Shown: piece by piece, positions 11,863 to 21,904 of the stretch
Layout: every line of letters starts with the position of its first letter
Numbering within the stretch: the stretch's first letter is position 1
Assembly: GCA_024734495.1 (NCBI GenBank)
Contig: JALMQS010000085.1
Location: 26,028,647-26,092,646 of the forward strand
From: Forficula auricularia
Taxonomy: Eukaryota > Arthropoda > Insecta > Dermaptera > Forficulidae
DNA: 64,000 nucleotides
Reading direction: 5' to 3'
The notes under the pieces: model-generated
What the model was told of the DNA's origin: nothing
Databases searched by the model: none
What the model saw: the letters and a program-made list of their open reading frames with translations, nothing else
Translations under genes and position numbers: made by a program

Positions 11863-12492
11863 GAGTTTATTCCCCTTAAAAAATCAAACTCCAGGGACAT
11901 ATCTACTAAGCTTACATTTTTTAATGTAGAATTTTAATTATTATTTTGGAGATGTAAGGTATAAATTTAAGATGTTATTTTTAAATATATTATTATTATA
12001 GCTACTTTTTTGTATCTAGTATTTTGGAATTATGAATTTTTATTTTTCGTTTTGGTCTATGGCATCCTAGTATATTAAAAAAATGTAAGCCTAGTAAGAT
12101 ATTTTAACATTTCATTCATAAGATATAAGCTCTTGCCTTTGAATTGTGAGGACCTCAGTTCGATTATGATTAGGATTTTTTTTTACAAAATTTTCTTCTA
12201 GTGTTGTTACAAAGGGCTATTATATAATATATAATATAGTTCAATCCTATTGGAAAAAATACAAGAAGAAATATATATCCATTTTAAAACTGTCCCCGCC
12301 TTTTCTATTTTTATAAATACTACCCCATGGCGTTTGTTCTGACAAGATAAAATCAATAATCTTTCCCAAAGCCTCATTTACGTTGAATACACGATTTTCA
12401 AACATTCAATAACACTTCGCGATTAAATTAGATACTAACCTAATATTTGTACGTATGAGAAATAGCAAATAAAATATTTCTAATTAAAAAGA

Positions 12493-12526
12493 CTGATAAT
12501 GAAAGGCATCTTTCGAAACTCTAGTC
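12493..12526 (+). other. hammerhead-like core with fully paired stem
   Basis: CTGATAA (one change from CTGANGA), extra T, stem GAAAG/CTTTC with GCAT loop, GAAAC, TCTA, GTC. The flanks match the right arm of the 9395 foldback. Compared with 9651-9687 the stem has changed on both sides and still pairs. Confidence 0.5.
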
Positions 12527-12533
12527 TCAAACA

Positions 12534-12540
<7 letters not shown>

Positions 12541-12594
<54 letters not shown>
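12541..12594. repeat. (TA)n microsatellite
   Basis: About 27 uninterrupted TA units at the end of a foldback arm. A shorter TA run lies at 49149-49166. Confidence 0.95.
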
Positions 12595-12599
<5 letters not shown>

Positions 12600-12888
12600 T
12601 TATATTTGGTATGTATATTTTTATTTGCATCAAGAATAGAAAAAGCTCATTAATTTCTCTTTATGAATCAACAACTCTGCTAATTTCGGCAAAAAAATCT
12701 TTTCAACTATTTATACTAATTCGTTTATCCCTATGACTTCTAGAGACCGGAACTCAGTTTCCCGTTCTTCTTACCGGCGACATAATTAAAATTGAGTAAA
12801 AAAACTACTAGACAAAATTGATTGATTCCAAGTGAATCCAGAGTCACACCCCAACATGGATAATATATTATCGGTGAATCTCAGTGAC

Positions 12889-12935
12889 CGACGCGCCTAG
12901 ATGTTAGGCAAAATTGTGTTTTGACTGCATTGAAT
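12889..12935 (-). mobile_element. short LINE family 1 scrap
   Basis: The minus strand contains 'CAAAACACAATT..CCTAACATCTAGGCGCGTC', matching the stretch that encodes 'KTQCCLISRR' in better copies (35990-36012). The same scrap appears at 20032-20080. Confidence 0.5.
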
Positions 12936-13039
12936 CATTTGAAATTAACCAAGTTATGAGATTTCCAATTTTCAAGTCTGCATAAACTTAAACTAATTGA
13001 AAAGGCAATGTCTATATTGTTAGAGTTCGTGGCTGTGAT

Positions 13040-13345
13040 GAAACTGTATTAGATGAAGGAGGAGGTATCAGCCAAAGATGGAATCACTGGGTTCAATAAA
13101 ACACCTTTAATAAAACGTTTCGGCCTGAATTTATTTGGCCATCTTCAGTTAATTAGGAGTTATACACAAAATGCGGTACACATATGTGTTCGAACCAAGC
13201 CTTGTCAAAAAAAAATTTTTAGCTTCATGTAAATTTAACATATAACGTCCCTGGACTCAAAAGTTTCAAGAATGAAAGTAATGCAAGGTTTTATTGAACC
13301 CAGTGATTCCATCTTTGGCTGATAACTCCTCCTTTATCTAATACG
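13040..13345. mobile_element. foldback element with hammerhead-like core
   Basis: The left arm (about 13040-13110, 'GGAATCACTGGGTTCAATAA') is mirrored at about 13282-13345. The spacer contains AT-rich text and a second 'AACG' boundary. No ORF. Confidence 0.7.
13117..13148 (-). other. hammerhead-like core (box CTGAAGA)
   Basis: Minus strand: CTGAAGA (fits CTGANGA exactly), extra T, stem GGCC/GGCC with an 11-nt loop, GAAAC. No GTC triplet follows at the usual spacing, so cleavage competence is doubtful. Confidence 0.45.
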
Positions 13346-13483
13346 GCAATGTCTATGCCGAAATTCTTCAATGAAAAAAAAATAGATGAAAAGAGACAAC
13401 ATTTTCAAGACTCGGAATACACTCAATAAATTTTACAGATCGTAGGGGAGATATAAATGGCTAGGGAGTAGACCTCCCTTATT

Positions 13484-13488
13484 AATAC
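13484..13488. repeat. target-site duplication, left copy
   Basis: AATAC just before the 5' LTR is repeated after the 3' LTR at 17153-17157. The exact length is 4 or 5 bp because the LTR ends in A. Confidence 0.75.
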
Positions 13489-13672
13489 TGTAGGGATCGA
13501 TTTTCTGCTTTTTTTTCAATTAGAAATGTAATTTGTTTTTCGATGTTAATCGATTCGTGGCTTATGAAAGACTAATTAGCGAAGAAGAAGACCACGCCTT
13601 TTTATAATTAATCGAGCGCGATCTAGGGAAAATTATCAACCAATCACCTTAATTACCAATTAAATCGACGGC

Positions 13673-13680
13673 TATAAAAG
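13673..13680 (+). promoter_or_regulatory. TATA box of 5' LTR
   Basis: TATAAAAG, 30 bp upstream of an arthropod-type initiator TCAGTT at 13703-13708. Together they place the U3/R boundary at about 13704. Confidence 0.75.
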
Positions 13681-13702
13681 AAGCGAAGCCGTAATTAGCG
13701 AG

Positions 13703-13708
13703 TCAGTT
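13703..13708 (+). promoter_or_regulatory. initiator / probable transcription start
   Basis: TCAGTT matches the arthropod Inr consensus TCAKTY and sits at the right distance from the TATA box. Confidence 0.6.
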
Positions 13709-13823
13709 GCAATTCAGCCCTCACTGTGTGAAGAGCTGTTTTACGCTCTCCAAGAGTTCGCCTGTCGACTTTGGAACGATTAAAGGAACAAAGCTGTACG
13801 AAATCTTGTAACCACGAAGAAGT

Positions 13824-13829
13824 AATAAA
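13824..13829 (+). terminator. poly(A) signal in LTR
   Basis: AATAAA about 120 bp after the presumed start. In the 3' LTR the same hexamer lies at about 16849 and would end the genomic RNA. Confidence 0.5.
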
Positions 13830-13857
13830 TTTCGGGCCTTGTGCCATTTATTTTGTT

Positions 13858-14000
13858 GAAAGCATTTTTCACCGCCTCAGGGCAACTTCTTATTTTGAAG
13901 AAAGCATATTTCACTGCCCCCGGGCAATTTCTTATTTTAAAAAAGCATTTTTCACAAGCCTCCGGGCCAATTCTTATTTTGGGAAAGCAAATTTCACGGC
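13858..14000 (+). repeat. 42-bp tandem repeat inside LTR
   Basis: About three and a half units begin with AGCATTTTTCAC-like text at 13861, 13903, 13944 and 13986 (spacing 42, 41, 42). Each unit carries a GGGCAA/GGGCCAA and 'TTCTTATTTT' block. The same array lies in the 3' LTR at 16886, 16928, 16969 and 17011. The array makes the R/U5 region open in two frames, which explains the spurious ORFs there. Confidence 0.85.
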
Positions 14001-14132
14001 TTTACGCCACCAAGAGAGGTTTTCACCTCTGAAGAAAATCGACGACACCGGCGCTCCTCCGATATCTTTCCATCAAGCCTTTCGAGTCAAAAACTCATCT
14101 TCATCCATCATCGGGATTATTCCCTATAAATT

Positions 14133-14150
14133 TGGGGGCTCGGCCGCGGA
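14133..14150 (+). promoter_or_regulatory. primer binding site, tRNA-Pro-like
   Basis: TGGGGGCTCG starts four bases after the LTR. It is complementary to the 3' end of tRNA-Pro (ending CGAGCCCCCA), with the next bases CCG also agreeing. This is the minus-strand primer site expected for a reverse-transcribing LTR element. Confidence 0.7.
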
Positions 14151-14521
14151 TTCGTTAAAGGCTTTATCGGACGGAGCTGGACCATCTCGGTTCGGACCCG
14201 AGGAGGTTTGTCTCGACTCGCCTCGAGGCACCGACCGTTTTTGCGCGGGCAAACACATTTACCGCGCGCCCGGCAGCCAAGCGACGAGCGAAGGCAGGCG
14301 ACGTAGCAGGCAGCAGCAGCGGCCATCGATTGAAGTGATCGAACGAAGGCCAGACAACACGACGACGGCAGCGCCACTCGCGGATAACAGCTGAACCAGC
14401 CACCCATAGGAGTAGCAGCAGGAATACGACAGAAGAATTAACTAACGAGGTAAGAGCCGACAATCCCACTGCACACCTACACACCTATCCCTCTTATCAG
14501 TTATAAGACCACTATACAGTC

Positions 14522-16135
14522 ATGGAACACAGTCCAGTCAATTTTAGGGACGTAGAACCACTAATAAAAAAATTCAACGGAGCAGACGGTTATTCAATAG
14601 AAAGATGGGTGCAGGACATAGAATCCGAAGCAAGTATTCAAAGTTGGAGTAGTTTGCAACTATTTACCTTTGGCAGACGGCTAATAACTGGACTAGCTAG
14701 GCTATTCGTAGAAAGTGAAAGAAACATTAATACGTGGGATAAGTTAAAAGAGGCCTTGTTGGAAGAATTCTCATTGCAAGTTAGCAGCGCGGATATTCAT
14801 AAACAGCTAGCCAGAAGAAAATTGCAAAAGGGTGAGCATGTTTATGAATACTTTCTTGTTATGAAAGAGATAGCCAATAGGGGCAACCTAGAAGACAAGG
14901 CAGTAATAGAGTATATACTGGACGGTATACAAGACATTAGTCCTAATAAAGTAATACTTTACGGGGCAAAAACATTAAAAGAATTTAAAGAAAAGTTAAA
15001 ATTGTATTCAGAAATCACCTTCAAGTCAGCAAACATAGCAAATCATGCATGCAATAGACAGCCAGTTAGCAGTAAGGGTGGAAACGAAAACCTAATCACC
15101 AAAGAAGACCCACCCATGAACATAGTTACAGCAAATAGTCAAAAAACGAAATCCAATCACAAGATCATTTCAATAAGCAACCACAAGATTAACGCCTTAG
15201 TAGATACCGGTGCAGGCTTATCGCTCATGAGCGAAGACATCCACAAACAGCTAGGTTCACCACAACTAACAGATTCAAATATTATTTTAAACGGATTTGC
15301 ATTTTCACGAACAGGAACTAAGGGATATTTTAAAACAACCACACGAATTGACAACGAAGATTTTAATATTAAATTTTATGTAGTTCCAAACGAAACAATA
15401 GACGAACAAGTAATTTTAGGAATCGATCTGTTAGATCAGGCCGAAATTAAAATAGGACAAGATGGCATCCAAATTATTAAAAGCATAGACGTTAATAAAA
15501 TTAACAAAACAATAACAGAAACAGAATCTCATTTAATAGATGAACTACGTATGGAAAACAATTCATTAAAACACGAAATTCAGTCAATGAAAAAGGAATT
15601 GAACAGTTTAAATAGAAGTCTCAACGAAGAAAGAAAAATTCAAAGAAACGAAATTAACCATTTAAAATTAAGGAACAACGAACTGATAGATCAAAATAAC
15701 TCATTAAACGAAATTATAAATTTAATTAAACATGAAAACAGGGAATTACACAAGAAATTATCAGATCAAGACAGTCATTTTGAAAAAACAGCTAACGCTT
15801 TGAAAGAAGATATCTCAAGTAAAGAAAGTCATTTAGAAGATGGTCAAGGGACAAATTCACCTATGAACAAAGACAAGATTAAGGGGTTTCAAGCAAGAAG
15901 AATTGGGGAACTTACGAAGAAAATTAGAATCAAAAGCCAAAATGATTACGCAGCCTATGACGTTACAAAGTTTAGTGGTCTTAAAGCTCATAAGATTAAT
16001 TTCAATTTCCCCTCAATACCAGTTAAAACCCATGTCGGTCCCTTACCTCAGACTATATTAAGTGTTCAAGAAGATACCCAAGTGAAGTGTTGTGTTAATT
16101 ATAAAAGTGTAAAAAAAAAAAAAGTGTTAAATTAA
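14522..16135 (+). CDS. Gag-protease-coiled-coil polyprotein of an LTR retrotransposon
   Basis: This intact 537-codon ORF is the only coding sequence of the element. Residues about 1-175 look like a Ty3/gypsy-type Gag capsid region (W near 29 in 'SIERWVQDIE', then 'WDKLKEALLEEF' and 'EYFLVMKEIA'). No CCHC zinc knuckle is visible. Residues about 210-325 form a retropepsin-like aspartic protease with active site DTGA at 228-231 and the second motif 'VILGIDLL' at 297-304. Residues about 335-450 are rich in E, K, N, L and read as a long coiled coil. The last 85 residues are basic and not recognised. There is no reverse transcriptase, RNase H or integrase, and only about 380 bp remains before the 3' LTR, so the element needs enzymes from a relative. 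The ATG at 14522 is the first in this frame after the leader. The frame's integrity agrees with a young insertion. Confidence 0.85.
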   Translation: MEHSPVNFRDVEPLIKKFNGADGYSIERWVQDIESEASIQSWSSLQLFTFGRRLITGLARLFVESERNINTWDKLKEALLEEFSLQVSSADIHKQLARRKLQKGEHVYEYFLVMKEIANRGNLEDKAVIEYILDGIQDISPNKVILYGAKTLKEFKEKLKLYSEITFKSANIANHACNRQPVSSKGGNENLITKEDPPMNIVTANSQKTKSNHKIISISNHKINALVDTGAGLSLMSEDIHKQLGSPQLTDSNIILNGFAFSRTGTKGYFKTTTRIDNEDFNIKFYVVPNETIDEQVILGIDLLDQAEIKIGQDGIQIIKSIDVNKINKTITETESHLIDELRMENNSLKHEIQSMKKELNSLNRSLNEERKIQRNEINHLKLRNNELIDQNNSLNEIINLIKHENRELHKKLSDQDSHFEKTANALKEDISSKESHLEDGQGTNSPMNKDKIKGFQARRIGELTKKIRIKSQNDYAAYDVTKFSGLKAHKINFNFPSIPVKTHVGPLPQTILSVQEDTQVKCCVNYKSVKKKKVLN

Positions 16136-16501
16136 GTGCTATGTGCAGAAGTAAAAAAAAAAAAAAAAAAAAAGTGAAAATTAGTGTGTGAAAGTGTTAG
16201 TTTTTAAGTTAAAATCAAAGAAATAGACAATTAAAAAAACACTAAGTTTAAGCATAAAATTTTTTTTTGTTTTGTTCAAGTAATTTTCAAGATCAATTTG
16301 TTTTGTAAAAAATAACAATAGTTAAGTTTAGTTTTAAGTGCTATTTCATTGTAAAAAAAAAATAATTCTGTATTTTATGATTAAGTTAAAAATACCTAAA
16401 CGGTTTTAAAGAAGAAAAGACAATAACTAAATTAATTTTAAGTTGAAATATTTAACTATGTAAAAGATGATTGGTTATAAGTTCCGAGTCGTAACTTGAT
16501 T
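16136..16501 (+). other. 3' untranslated part of LTR element
   Basis: AT-rich, with an A tract at 16153-16173 and repeated 'AAGTG' words; no coding capacity. It links the ORF to the polypurine tract. This may be the scar of the deletion that removed pol. Confidence 0.5.
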
Positions 16502-16514
16502 GAGAAAGGGAGAA
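16502..16514 (+). promoter_or_regulatory. polypurine tract
   Basis: GAGAAAGGGAGAA directly abuts the 3' LTR, where plus-strand DNA synthesis would be primed. Confidence 0.85.
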
Positions 16515-17153
16515 TGTAGGGATCGATTTTCTGCTTTTTTTCAATTAGAAATGTAATTTATTTTTCGATGTTAATCGATTCGTGGCTTATGAAAGACTAA
16601 TTAGCGAAGAAGAAGACCACGCCTTTTTATAATTAATCGAGCGCGATCTAGGGAAAATTATCAACCAATCACCTTAATTACCAATTAAATCGACGGCTAT
16701 AAAAGAAGCGAAGCCGTAATTAGCGAGTCAGTTGCAATTCAGCCCTCACTGTGTGAAGAGCTGTTTTACGCTCTCCAAGAGTTCGCCTGTCGACTTTGGA
16801 ACGATTAAAGGAACAAAGCTGTACGAAATCTTGTAACCACGAAGAAGTAATAAATTTCGGGCCTTGTGCCATTTATTTTGTTGAAAGCATTTTTCACCGC
16901 CTCAGGGCAACTTCTTATTTTGAAGAAAGCATATTTCACTGCCCCCCGGGCAATTTCTTATTTTAAAAAGCATTTTTCACAAGCCTCCGGGCCAATTCTT
17001 ATTTTGGGAAAGCAAATTTCACGGCTTTACGCCACCAAGAGAGGTTTTCACCTCTGAAGAAAATCGACGACACCGGCGCTCCTCCGATATCTTTCCATCA
17101 AGCCTTTCGAGTCAAAAACTCATCTTCATCCATCATCGGGATTATTCCCTATA
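16515..17153 (+). mobile_element. 3' LTR of LTR retrotransposon
   Basis: This 639-bp partner of the 5' LTR has the same TATA box, tandem array and ends. It is followed by the target duplication AATAC/ATAC at 17153-17157. Confidence 0.95.
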
Positions 17154-17159
17154 ATACAT

Positions 17160-17592
17160 TTAAATATGTATAAGAACCGATTCAAAATGTATTTCTTTTA
17201 TTCCTGTTTCTTAGTTTGTGCCTTATCTACAGTAAAAATCCCCAAAAATCATTTATTATCTTGCTTAAAAAAATTAATTCAATATATTATATACGTGTGC
17301 GCATAACTCCTAATGGGAATGATATATTATTATATTCGAATGTGGTTTTTTACATAAGAAAGAGGATGTTATTTAATTGTTTCCGAATAAGTTTTATTAC
17401 GCGTTGACAACTATTTTTGTAAATATGTATATAAATAAATAAATAAATAAATTATCACAACTGTGACTACTGCAAGGTAGAAAGAATGAATAAATTCCTC
17501 TTTTTTTTGGGCTTATTATTTTTATTGATATTTACCTGTTGTCATGGTAAAGGTATAAACAAACAAACACGTTTCAAGCGATTTTGAAATTG
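17160..17592. other. AT-rich DNA, nothing recognised
   Basis: No gene or repeat partner found; a short (AAAT)n run lies at 17430-17450. Confidence 0.4.
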
Positions 17593-17606
17593 AAATTGTT
17601 ATTAAA

Positions 17607-17785
17607 GGGGGGTCAGATAGGCTAGGCGGTAGCGTGACAGCGAGCTAACCAGGGGACCCGGGTTCGAATCCGGACTCGAGGCATCCAGCTAAAATCTGAT
17701 CCCCGGGGGTAGAGACAAATTTTAAAAAATATATAACTAGTATCGTAATTAGGCTTATGGCTAGAAAGGCCGAAAAGCCAAAAAA
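17607..17785 (+). mobile_element. tRNA-derived SINE, full length with 14-bp TSD
   Basis: The head has an A box (TAGGCTAGGCGGTAGCGTG) and a B box (GGGTTCGAATCC), the internal RNA polymerase III promoter of a tRNA. The body ends in 'CTAGAAAGGCCGAAAAGCCA' and an A tail. AAATTGTTATTAAA flanks both sides (17593-17606 and 17786-17799), a textbook target duplication from LINE-driven insertion. A second full copy is at 54149 and a 3' fragment at 50431. Confidence 0.92.
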
Positions 17786-17934
17786 AAATTGTTATTAAAA
17801 AAAAAATTAAGACAAATTAAAAAACATTTGCCCCAAAGGTGATTTTAAAAGGATATTTTATTTAAGTCGACTTTAAAATTGATATAAAATAAATTCTATT
17901 CAATCAAGTTCACTATATATCAATTTTAGCGTTG

Positions 17935-18840
17935 ACTAAAAAAATATAAGCTGATGTAGCCATCACATGACTTTACCATACACCTGGCCCCTCTCTTATA
18001 TTTAATATTGCAAAAATTATGTATACTAATTATTTACAAAATAACCCCTCTAAATTTTGAGCCCATTAACAAAAATTAATAATAAAGAGAAACAAAAGAG
18101 GTTGTCCTCTGCTTGATGCCAATAAACATACACATATGGTAGGACAACCTTTGTTTCTCTTTATGATTCAACAACTCTCCTTCTCTCGGCAAAACAAAAT
18201 CTTTTCAATTAATAATTAATAATATCTCCAATTAATTATGAGACTATTCTTTTAGGAATTTTAATAAAAATTTTATTTTAAATTATTTTTAACCCTCTTT
18301 TTGGTTACTCTCAATCTCACATAGTGAATCATTTTCATAAGGTCGTATAGGATAGATATGCGTAATTTCGTATAAATCGATCAAAGGGTCTAGGACTTAT
18401 ATTGATAGTTCTATTTTTTTGAACCCCCCAATTTCGGCCCCCGAAAAAAATAACTATTTCAAGTCTGAAAATTTTATTTTTTTAATCCTTCTCCCCCCTT
18501 GAATTTTTGGTTCAATTTCAACCAAAATCTAATCAGCTCTTAATCCCAATGTTTCAAAACTACATATGAAATTTTGTTTTGATATTCACACTAGACTTGG
18601 AGGTTGAGCGTACACAAAATTTGGTAGCCTACTAACTAACAGAGATTTTAACAAAATAATTAATATCTCGTAAAATATAATTTTTTCGATGTTCACTCAT
18701 TAGGGCTTTTTTCTAGACCAAAACGCCATGGTTTCTCGAGAGTAAACTAGTGTACACTCCTCGGACTTGACATCATTTAAATTAACATTTTTTCTTTCAA
18801 AATAGTTTTAGCTGTTTTTGAAATATTTATAAAAACACAA
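17935..18840 (-). mobile_element. DR1 dispersed repeat copy
   Basis: The reverse complement matches 35590-37000: the blocks around 'TCTGTTAGTTAGTAGGC', 'GACTTTACCATACACCTGGC' (complement) and 'CATCGAAAAAATTATATTTT' are shared. A foldback segment interrupts it at about 18085-18225. The protein class is unknown. Confidence 0.65.
18085..18225. mobile_element. short foldback with conserved end motif
   Basis: 'AAAGAGAAACAAAAGAGGTTGTCCT' is mirrored by 'AGGACAACC..TGTTTCTCTTT'. The flank 'CAACTCTCCTTCTCTCGGCA' is the same end motif seen at 12680, 24250, 26820, 26905, 34410 and (reversed) 50400. Confidence 0.6.
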
Positions 18841-19498
18841 TTTTTTCTGTACCGTACAATGTGTACATACTTGCCAATATACCATATTTCATATGGTTAA
18901 GTATAATAGTAAAAAGCAATATTTATATTTATAAAATCTAATTTATTATTTATTTATTATTTATTCCTTCGAAAGTTCGAGGTATGACTCGAAATGAAAT
19001 AAAATGCATAATTTATATTATTAAAAAAATAGCGAAAGAGTTAAGAAATTTGAGTGCCAAAACAGTTGCAATTATGAATCTGACGTACATACCTCCAAAT
19101 GGCGTCGAGCCAATAGTATATCGTAATCATAACAAATATCGTCAGCCCGCACACCCACAACTGATTGAACATTAAAATTAAATTCTGATGATGTCATGAA
19201 AAGCTATTGGTCAAAATCTTTTTCTAAAACTAGTTTTATACAATAGGAAATTCAAATATTTGATCGCCTTTATCTATTTGAAGCAGTCATGTAAAGTCTG
19301 TTAAGTCATTTATAAGTTCGCACAAATCACTCCTGCTTTATTTTTTGTACTATTACGGTTTACAAAAAAGTATCGCTCTGCCTTACAGGTAGGCAACTGA
19401 ACTTTCTCAAATAATTCGTAAATTATAAACGAACATTTTCTCTACTGTTTAGCGTTCAAGAATAGTTTGTTTCTTAAATAAGCCATTAGGAGAGATTA

Positions 19499-19578
19499 TT
19501 TACTCATATAATAATAAAACTAAGATACGAGGTAGGTTTCACAAAACCTACCTCGTATCTTAGTTTTATTATTATATT
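19499..19578. repeat. perfect hairpin with terminal motif
   Basis: Arms 'AAACTAAGATACGAGGTAGG' and its reverse complement pair around a short TTTCA loop. Next to it, 'AATGTTTCACCTAGAACCAA' is shared, in either orientation, with 29836, 31675, 46010 and 55430: a small foldback family. Confidence 0.7.
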
Positions 19579-19734
19579 AAAATGTTTCACCTAGAACCAA
19601 CACCGAACTCCTTACAAGTTATTATTTACTTCAACTCAACAGAACACCATTAGTGCAAATTGTAAATAAAAGTACAGGTTAATGGTTCTATGAATAATGA
19701 CCCAGGTAATAGAGTGATGATAAGACTCTATCTC

Positions 19735-20085
19735 TTATGAGTTTTGCTCTCTTCTGAATTGCATCCAGGGTTGCAAGAGAAATGCCCCTCTCCACATTTG
19801 TGAGTCGTGTTTGAGAAAAGGACGAATTTGAGCCTTGTTTAGGGTAAGATGCTGAACGAGTATTAAATACTTTCTGGTCCTGAGTAGAAAGCCAACAGTG
19901 CATGCAACACTTTTTGCTACAAAAGTAATGTGATCATTCCAAGAAAGATCAGACCTCAGAGGGAGATCAATTAGTGATATTTTATCACAAAATTCCAATG
20001 GGTTTGAATCAGAGGAAAAGTCTGGTTTCTATTGACGCGCCTAGATATCAGATAGCATTGTGTTTTGATTGTATTAAAGTAAACT
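19735..20085 (-). mobile_element. decayed LINE family 1 fragment
   Basis: The minus strand encodes a broken version of the LINE C-terminal region ('LRSDLSWNDHITFVAKS', 'KAQIRPFLKHDSQMWRGA', 'LATLDAIQKRA'), preceded at about 20032-20080 by the worn 'CCLISRR' region. Frames are broken, and it shares sequence with 36090-36320. Confidence 0.75.
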
Positions 20086-20179
20086 AAGATACAAAATCCT
20101 CAAATTTTAATCTAGAATAATACTATATATATTTGTCTAGATTAATTTGTAACAACGCTTAGAGAAATTTCTCTAAAAA

Positions 20180-20265
20180 AATTACTGTCTTGCCTAGAAT
20201 CGAACCGACGAACTCTTGAACTAAGGGCATTAGCTCTAGCCATTACGCCATTGAAACATTAATAA
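20180..20265 (-). mobile_element. tRNA-like SINE head
   Basis: The minus strand shows an A box (ATGGCGTAATGGCTAGAGC) and a B box (GGTTCGATTCTAG). The acceptor stem does not pair as in a working tRNA. A weaker relative is at about 12128-12170. Confidence 0.55.
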
Positions 20266-20839
20266 TTATATTTTGATTTCTGTTACTAAAACTATATATT
20301 TTTGATTTAGACTGTGTCGAGATAATATTGTATTCATTTGAACTCGAATGAAAATGAAAAAACACCAATAGATTTTAAATTAAGAAACATTAAATATATA
20401 TTAATTAACGAGGCAAATTTGAAATATAATTGTCAGCTCGGATTTTAAACTGATGGCTCCAATCGATTTTCATTAACCAGGCAAATTTGAAATATAATTG
20501 TAATTTTGAAATGAAAGACTCCAATTCATTTTAAATTAAGAAACATTAAATATATTTTTTGTAATTAATTAAATTAATTGAACCGCGTAAATTTGAATAA
20601 TTTCCATGATTCAGCTTGCGAATTTTTTGCAGTTCATAAATCATTTCATTATTTTTGTTTTGAAAAGGAAAAATGAAATTTAAATTTAAATTTTAAATTT
20701 AAATATATTCATAATTATTCCTCCCCCCCCCCTCCACTCAAAAAATTAAAGAGGCGAAACTTTTAAGAGACGATGTATTTTCGGTAGTTTACGGGTATAC
20801 ATTTGGAGTGTGGTTTTTTAAGAGGAATAAAAATTTTGG

Positions 20840-20921
20840 ACCGAGACGCTGCCCGCCAGGGCACCAACCCGGAGGGCCGAGCTTCGAGGGCGTGCCTTCG
20901 GCACGCACGAAAAGCTCGTTT
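20840..20921 (+). repeat. GC-rich structured module, copy 2
   Basis: This copy shares 'GAGACGCTGCCCGCC' and 'CCCGGAGGGCCGAG' with 11777-11862. It contains a 7-bp hairpin, GCGTGCC-TTC-GGCACGC, at 20890-20906. It sits in AT-rich DNA with no ORF in common with copy 1. Confidence 0.6.
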
Positions 20922-21900
20922 AACAATAAATATCTATGTGATTGTATTGTAATCTTTGGGCGTTATGGGGGGCAACTATTTAAATTGAAATAAATAATCA
21001 CAATCGCGTGTGAGATTACCAAAACCTTAGGAACTCCAGCATTAGTATTGTAGGAAGAGGATATAGGATATATTTCATCAACCAAGCATTTAAGGTAATT
21101 TTTTACCTTACTAAAACATAATTACTATTTAAATATTTTATTCTTTTTTTAACAGGTTTAATAGCCATGTTTGGAATTTTATTATTTTTTTAAGCAAAGG
21201 TTTCATTTTCTATAAACTGAATTACCAAATAAAAAAAATAAAAGCCTATTGCTTGTTAACCAATATAAATCATGAGGTACACTTTACATCTAGTATGAAG
21301 TGGATAGGAATCAATGCAGCCAAGTCTTTGGATGTCAAGAGATATGTTTGTCATCTGGCACCCGTGGTTGTGCCTTATGAACGGAATTTCAATTGGGCAG
21401 GCGTGACGGATGTGTGTCGCAGTCGCGAATAACGGACTAGCTCTGCCAGTTCAATAAACTGTTTGCCATATTTTCAAAATAAAAATCAACCAAGACCTAG
21501 GAAAAAAAACATTGTATTCTATCGTTATTTAAAATCGTCACATTCCTTAATTGAAAATTACGATCTTGCATTTTTTTAAATTGCAATCCTCTGCAATATC
21601 AAGTTCATATAATAGTTCGTGCAAATTATTAATCAATATTATTTTAAATAGAAGCTTCGCGTGTTAACTACATGTTCGTTTCTTGTGCTGAAAAATAATG
21701 GTGGTTATGATGTGCAGATCCCAAGACTTTCACTTATTCACTATATGTTATTAGAAAACAATAATATTTTAATTTATGCTATAAAATAATATGATTTTTC
21801 TAAAATAATATATTGATAAAAAAAAATAGTGAACATCTTTTGAGGATCCCAGATCTCCCGGGATTTCTCGAGAAAAAAAGTCAATTCTCGGAATTATTAT
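20922..21900. other. intergenic DNA with a GC-richer unique part
   Basis: About 21290-21470 is less AT-rich than its surroundings and has no partner in the window; no domain could be read in any frame. The rest is AT-rich. Confidence 0.35.
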
Positions 21901-21904
21901 AACA

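Larger units (their letters stand above)
12295..12775 (+). mobile_element. decayed LINE family 1 fragment split by another repeat
   Basis: The LINE C-terminal region is recognisable from about 12295 to 12430 (near 'AAAATCAATAAT..CCCAAAGCC', compare 4236-4262) and resumes at about 12705-12775 with 'TATGACTTCTAGAGACCGGA' (compare 36558-36577). About 275 bp of foldback arm, TA microsatellite and 'CAACTCTGCTAATTTCGGCA' repeat separate the halves. No open frame survives. Confidence 0.6.
13489..14128 (+). mobile_element. 5' LTR of LTR retrotransposon
   Basis: This 640-bp direct repeat begins TGTAGGGATCGATTTTCTGC and ends CCCTATA; the partner is 16515-17153. By eye the two LTRs differ by one substitution (G/A at about 13534) and three homopolymer lengths (T8/T7, C5/C6, A6/A5). 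That makes the insertion very recent. It contains TATA, Inr, a poly(A) signal and an internal 42-bp tandem repeat. Ends are TG...TA rather than the common TG...CA. Confidence 0.95.

Noticed and set aside
13771..14394. 207-codon ORF across the 5' LTR and leader
   Set aside because: Its open frame comes from the 42-bp repeats and GC-rich leader; it starts inside the LTR, has no recognisable domain and overlaps the primer site. The same region is open in other frames.
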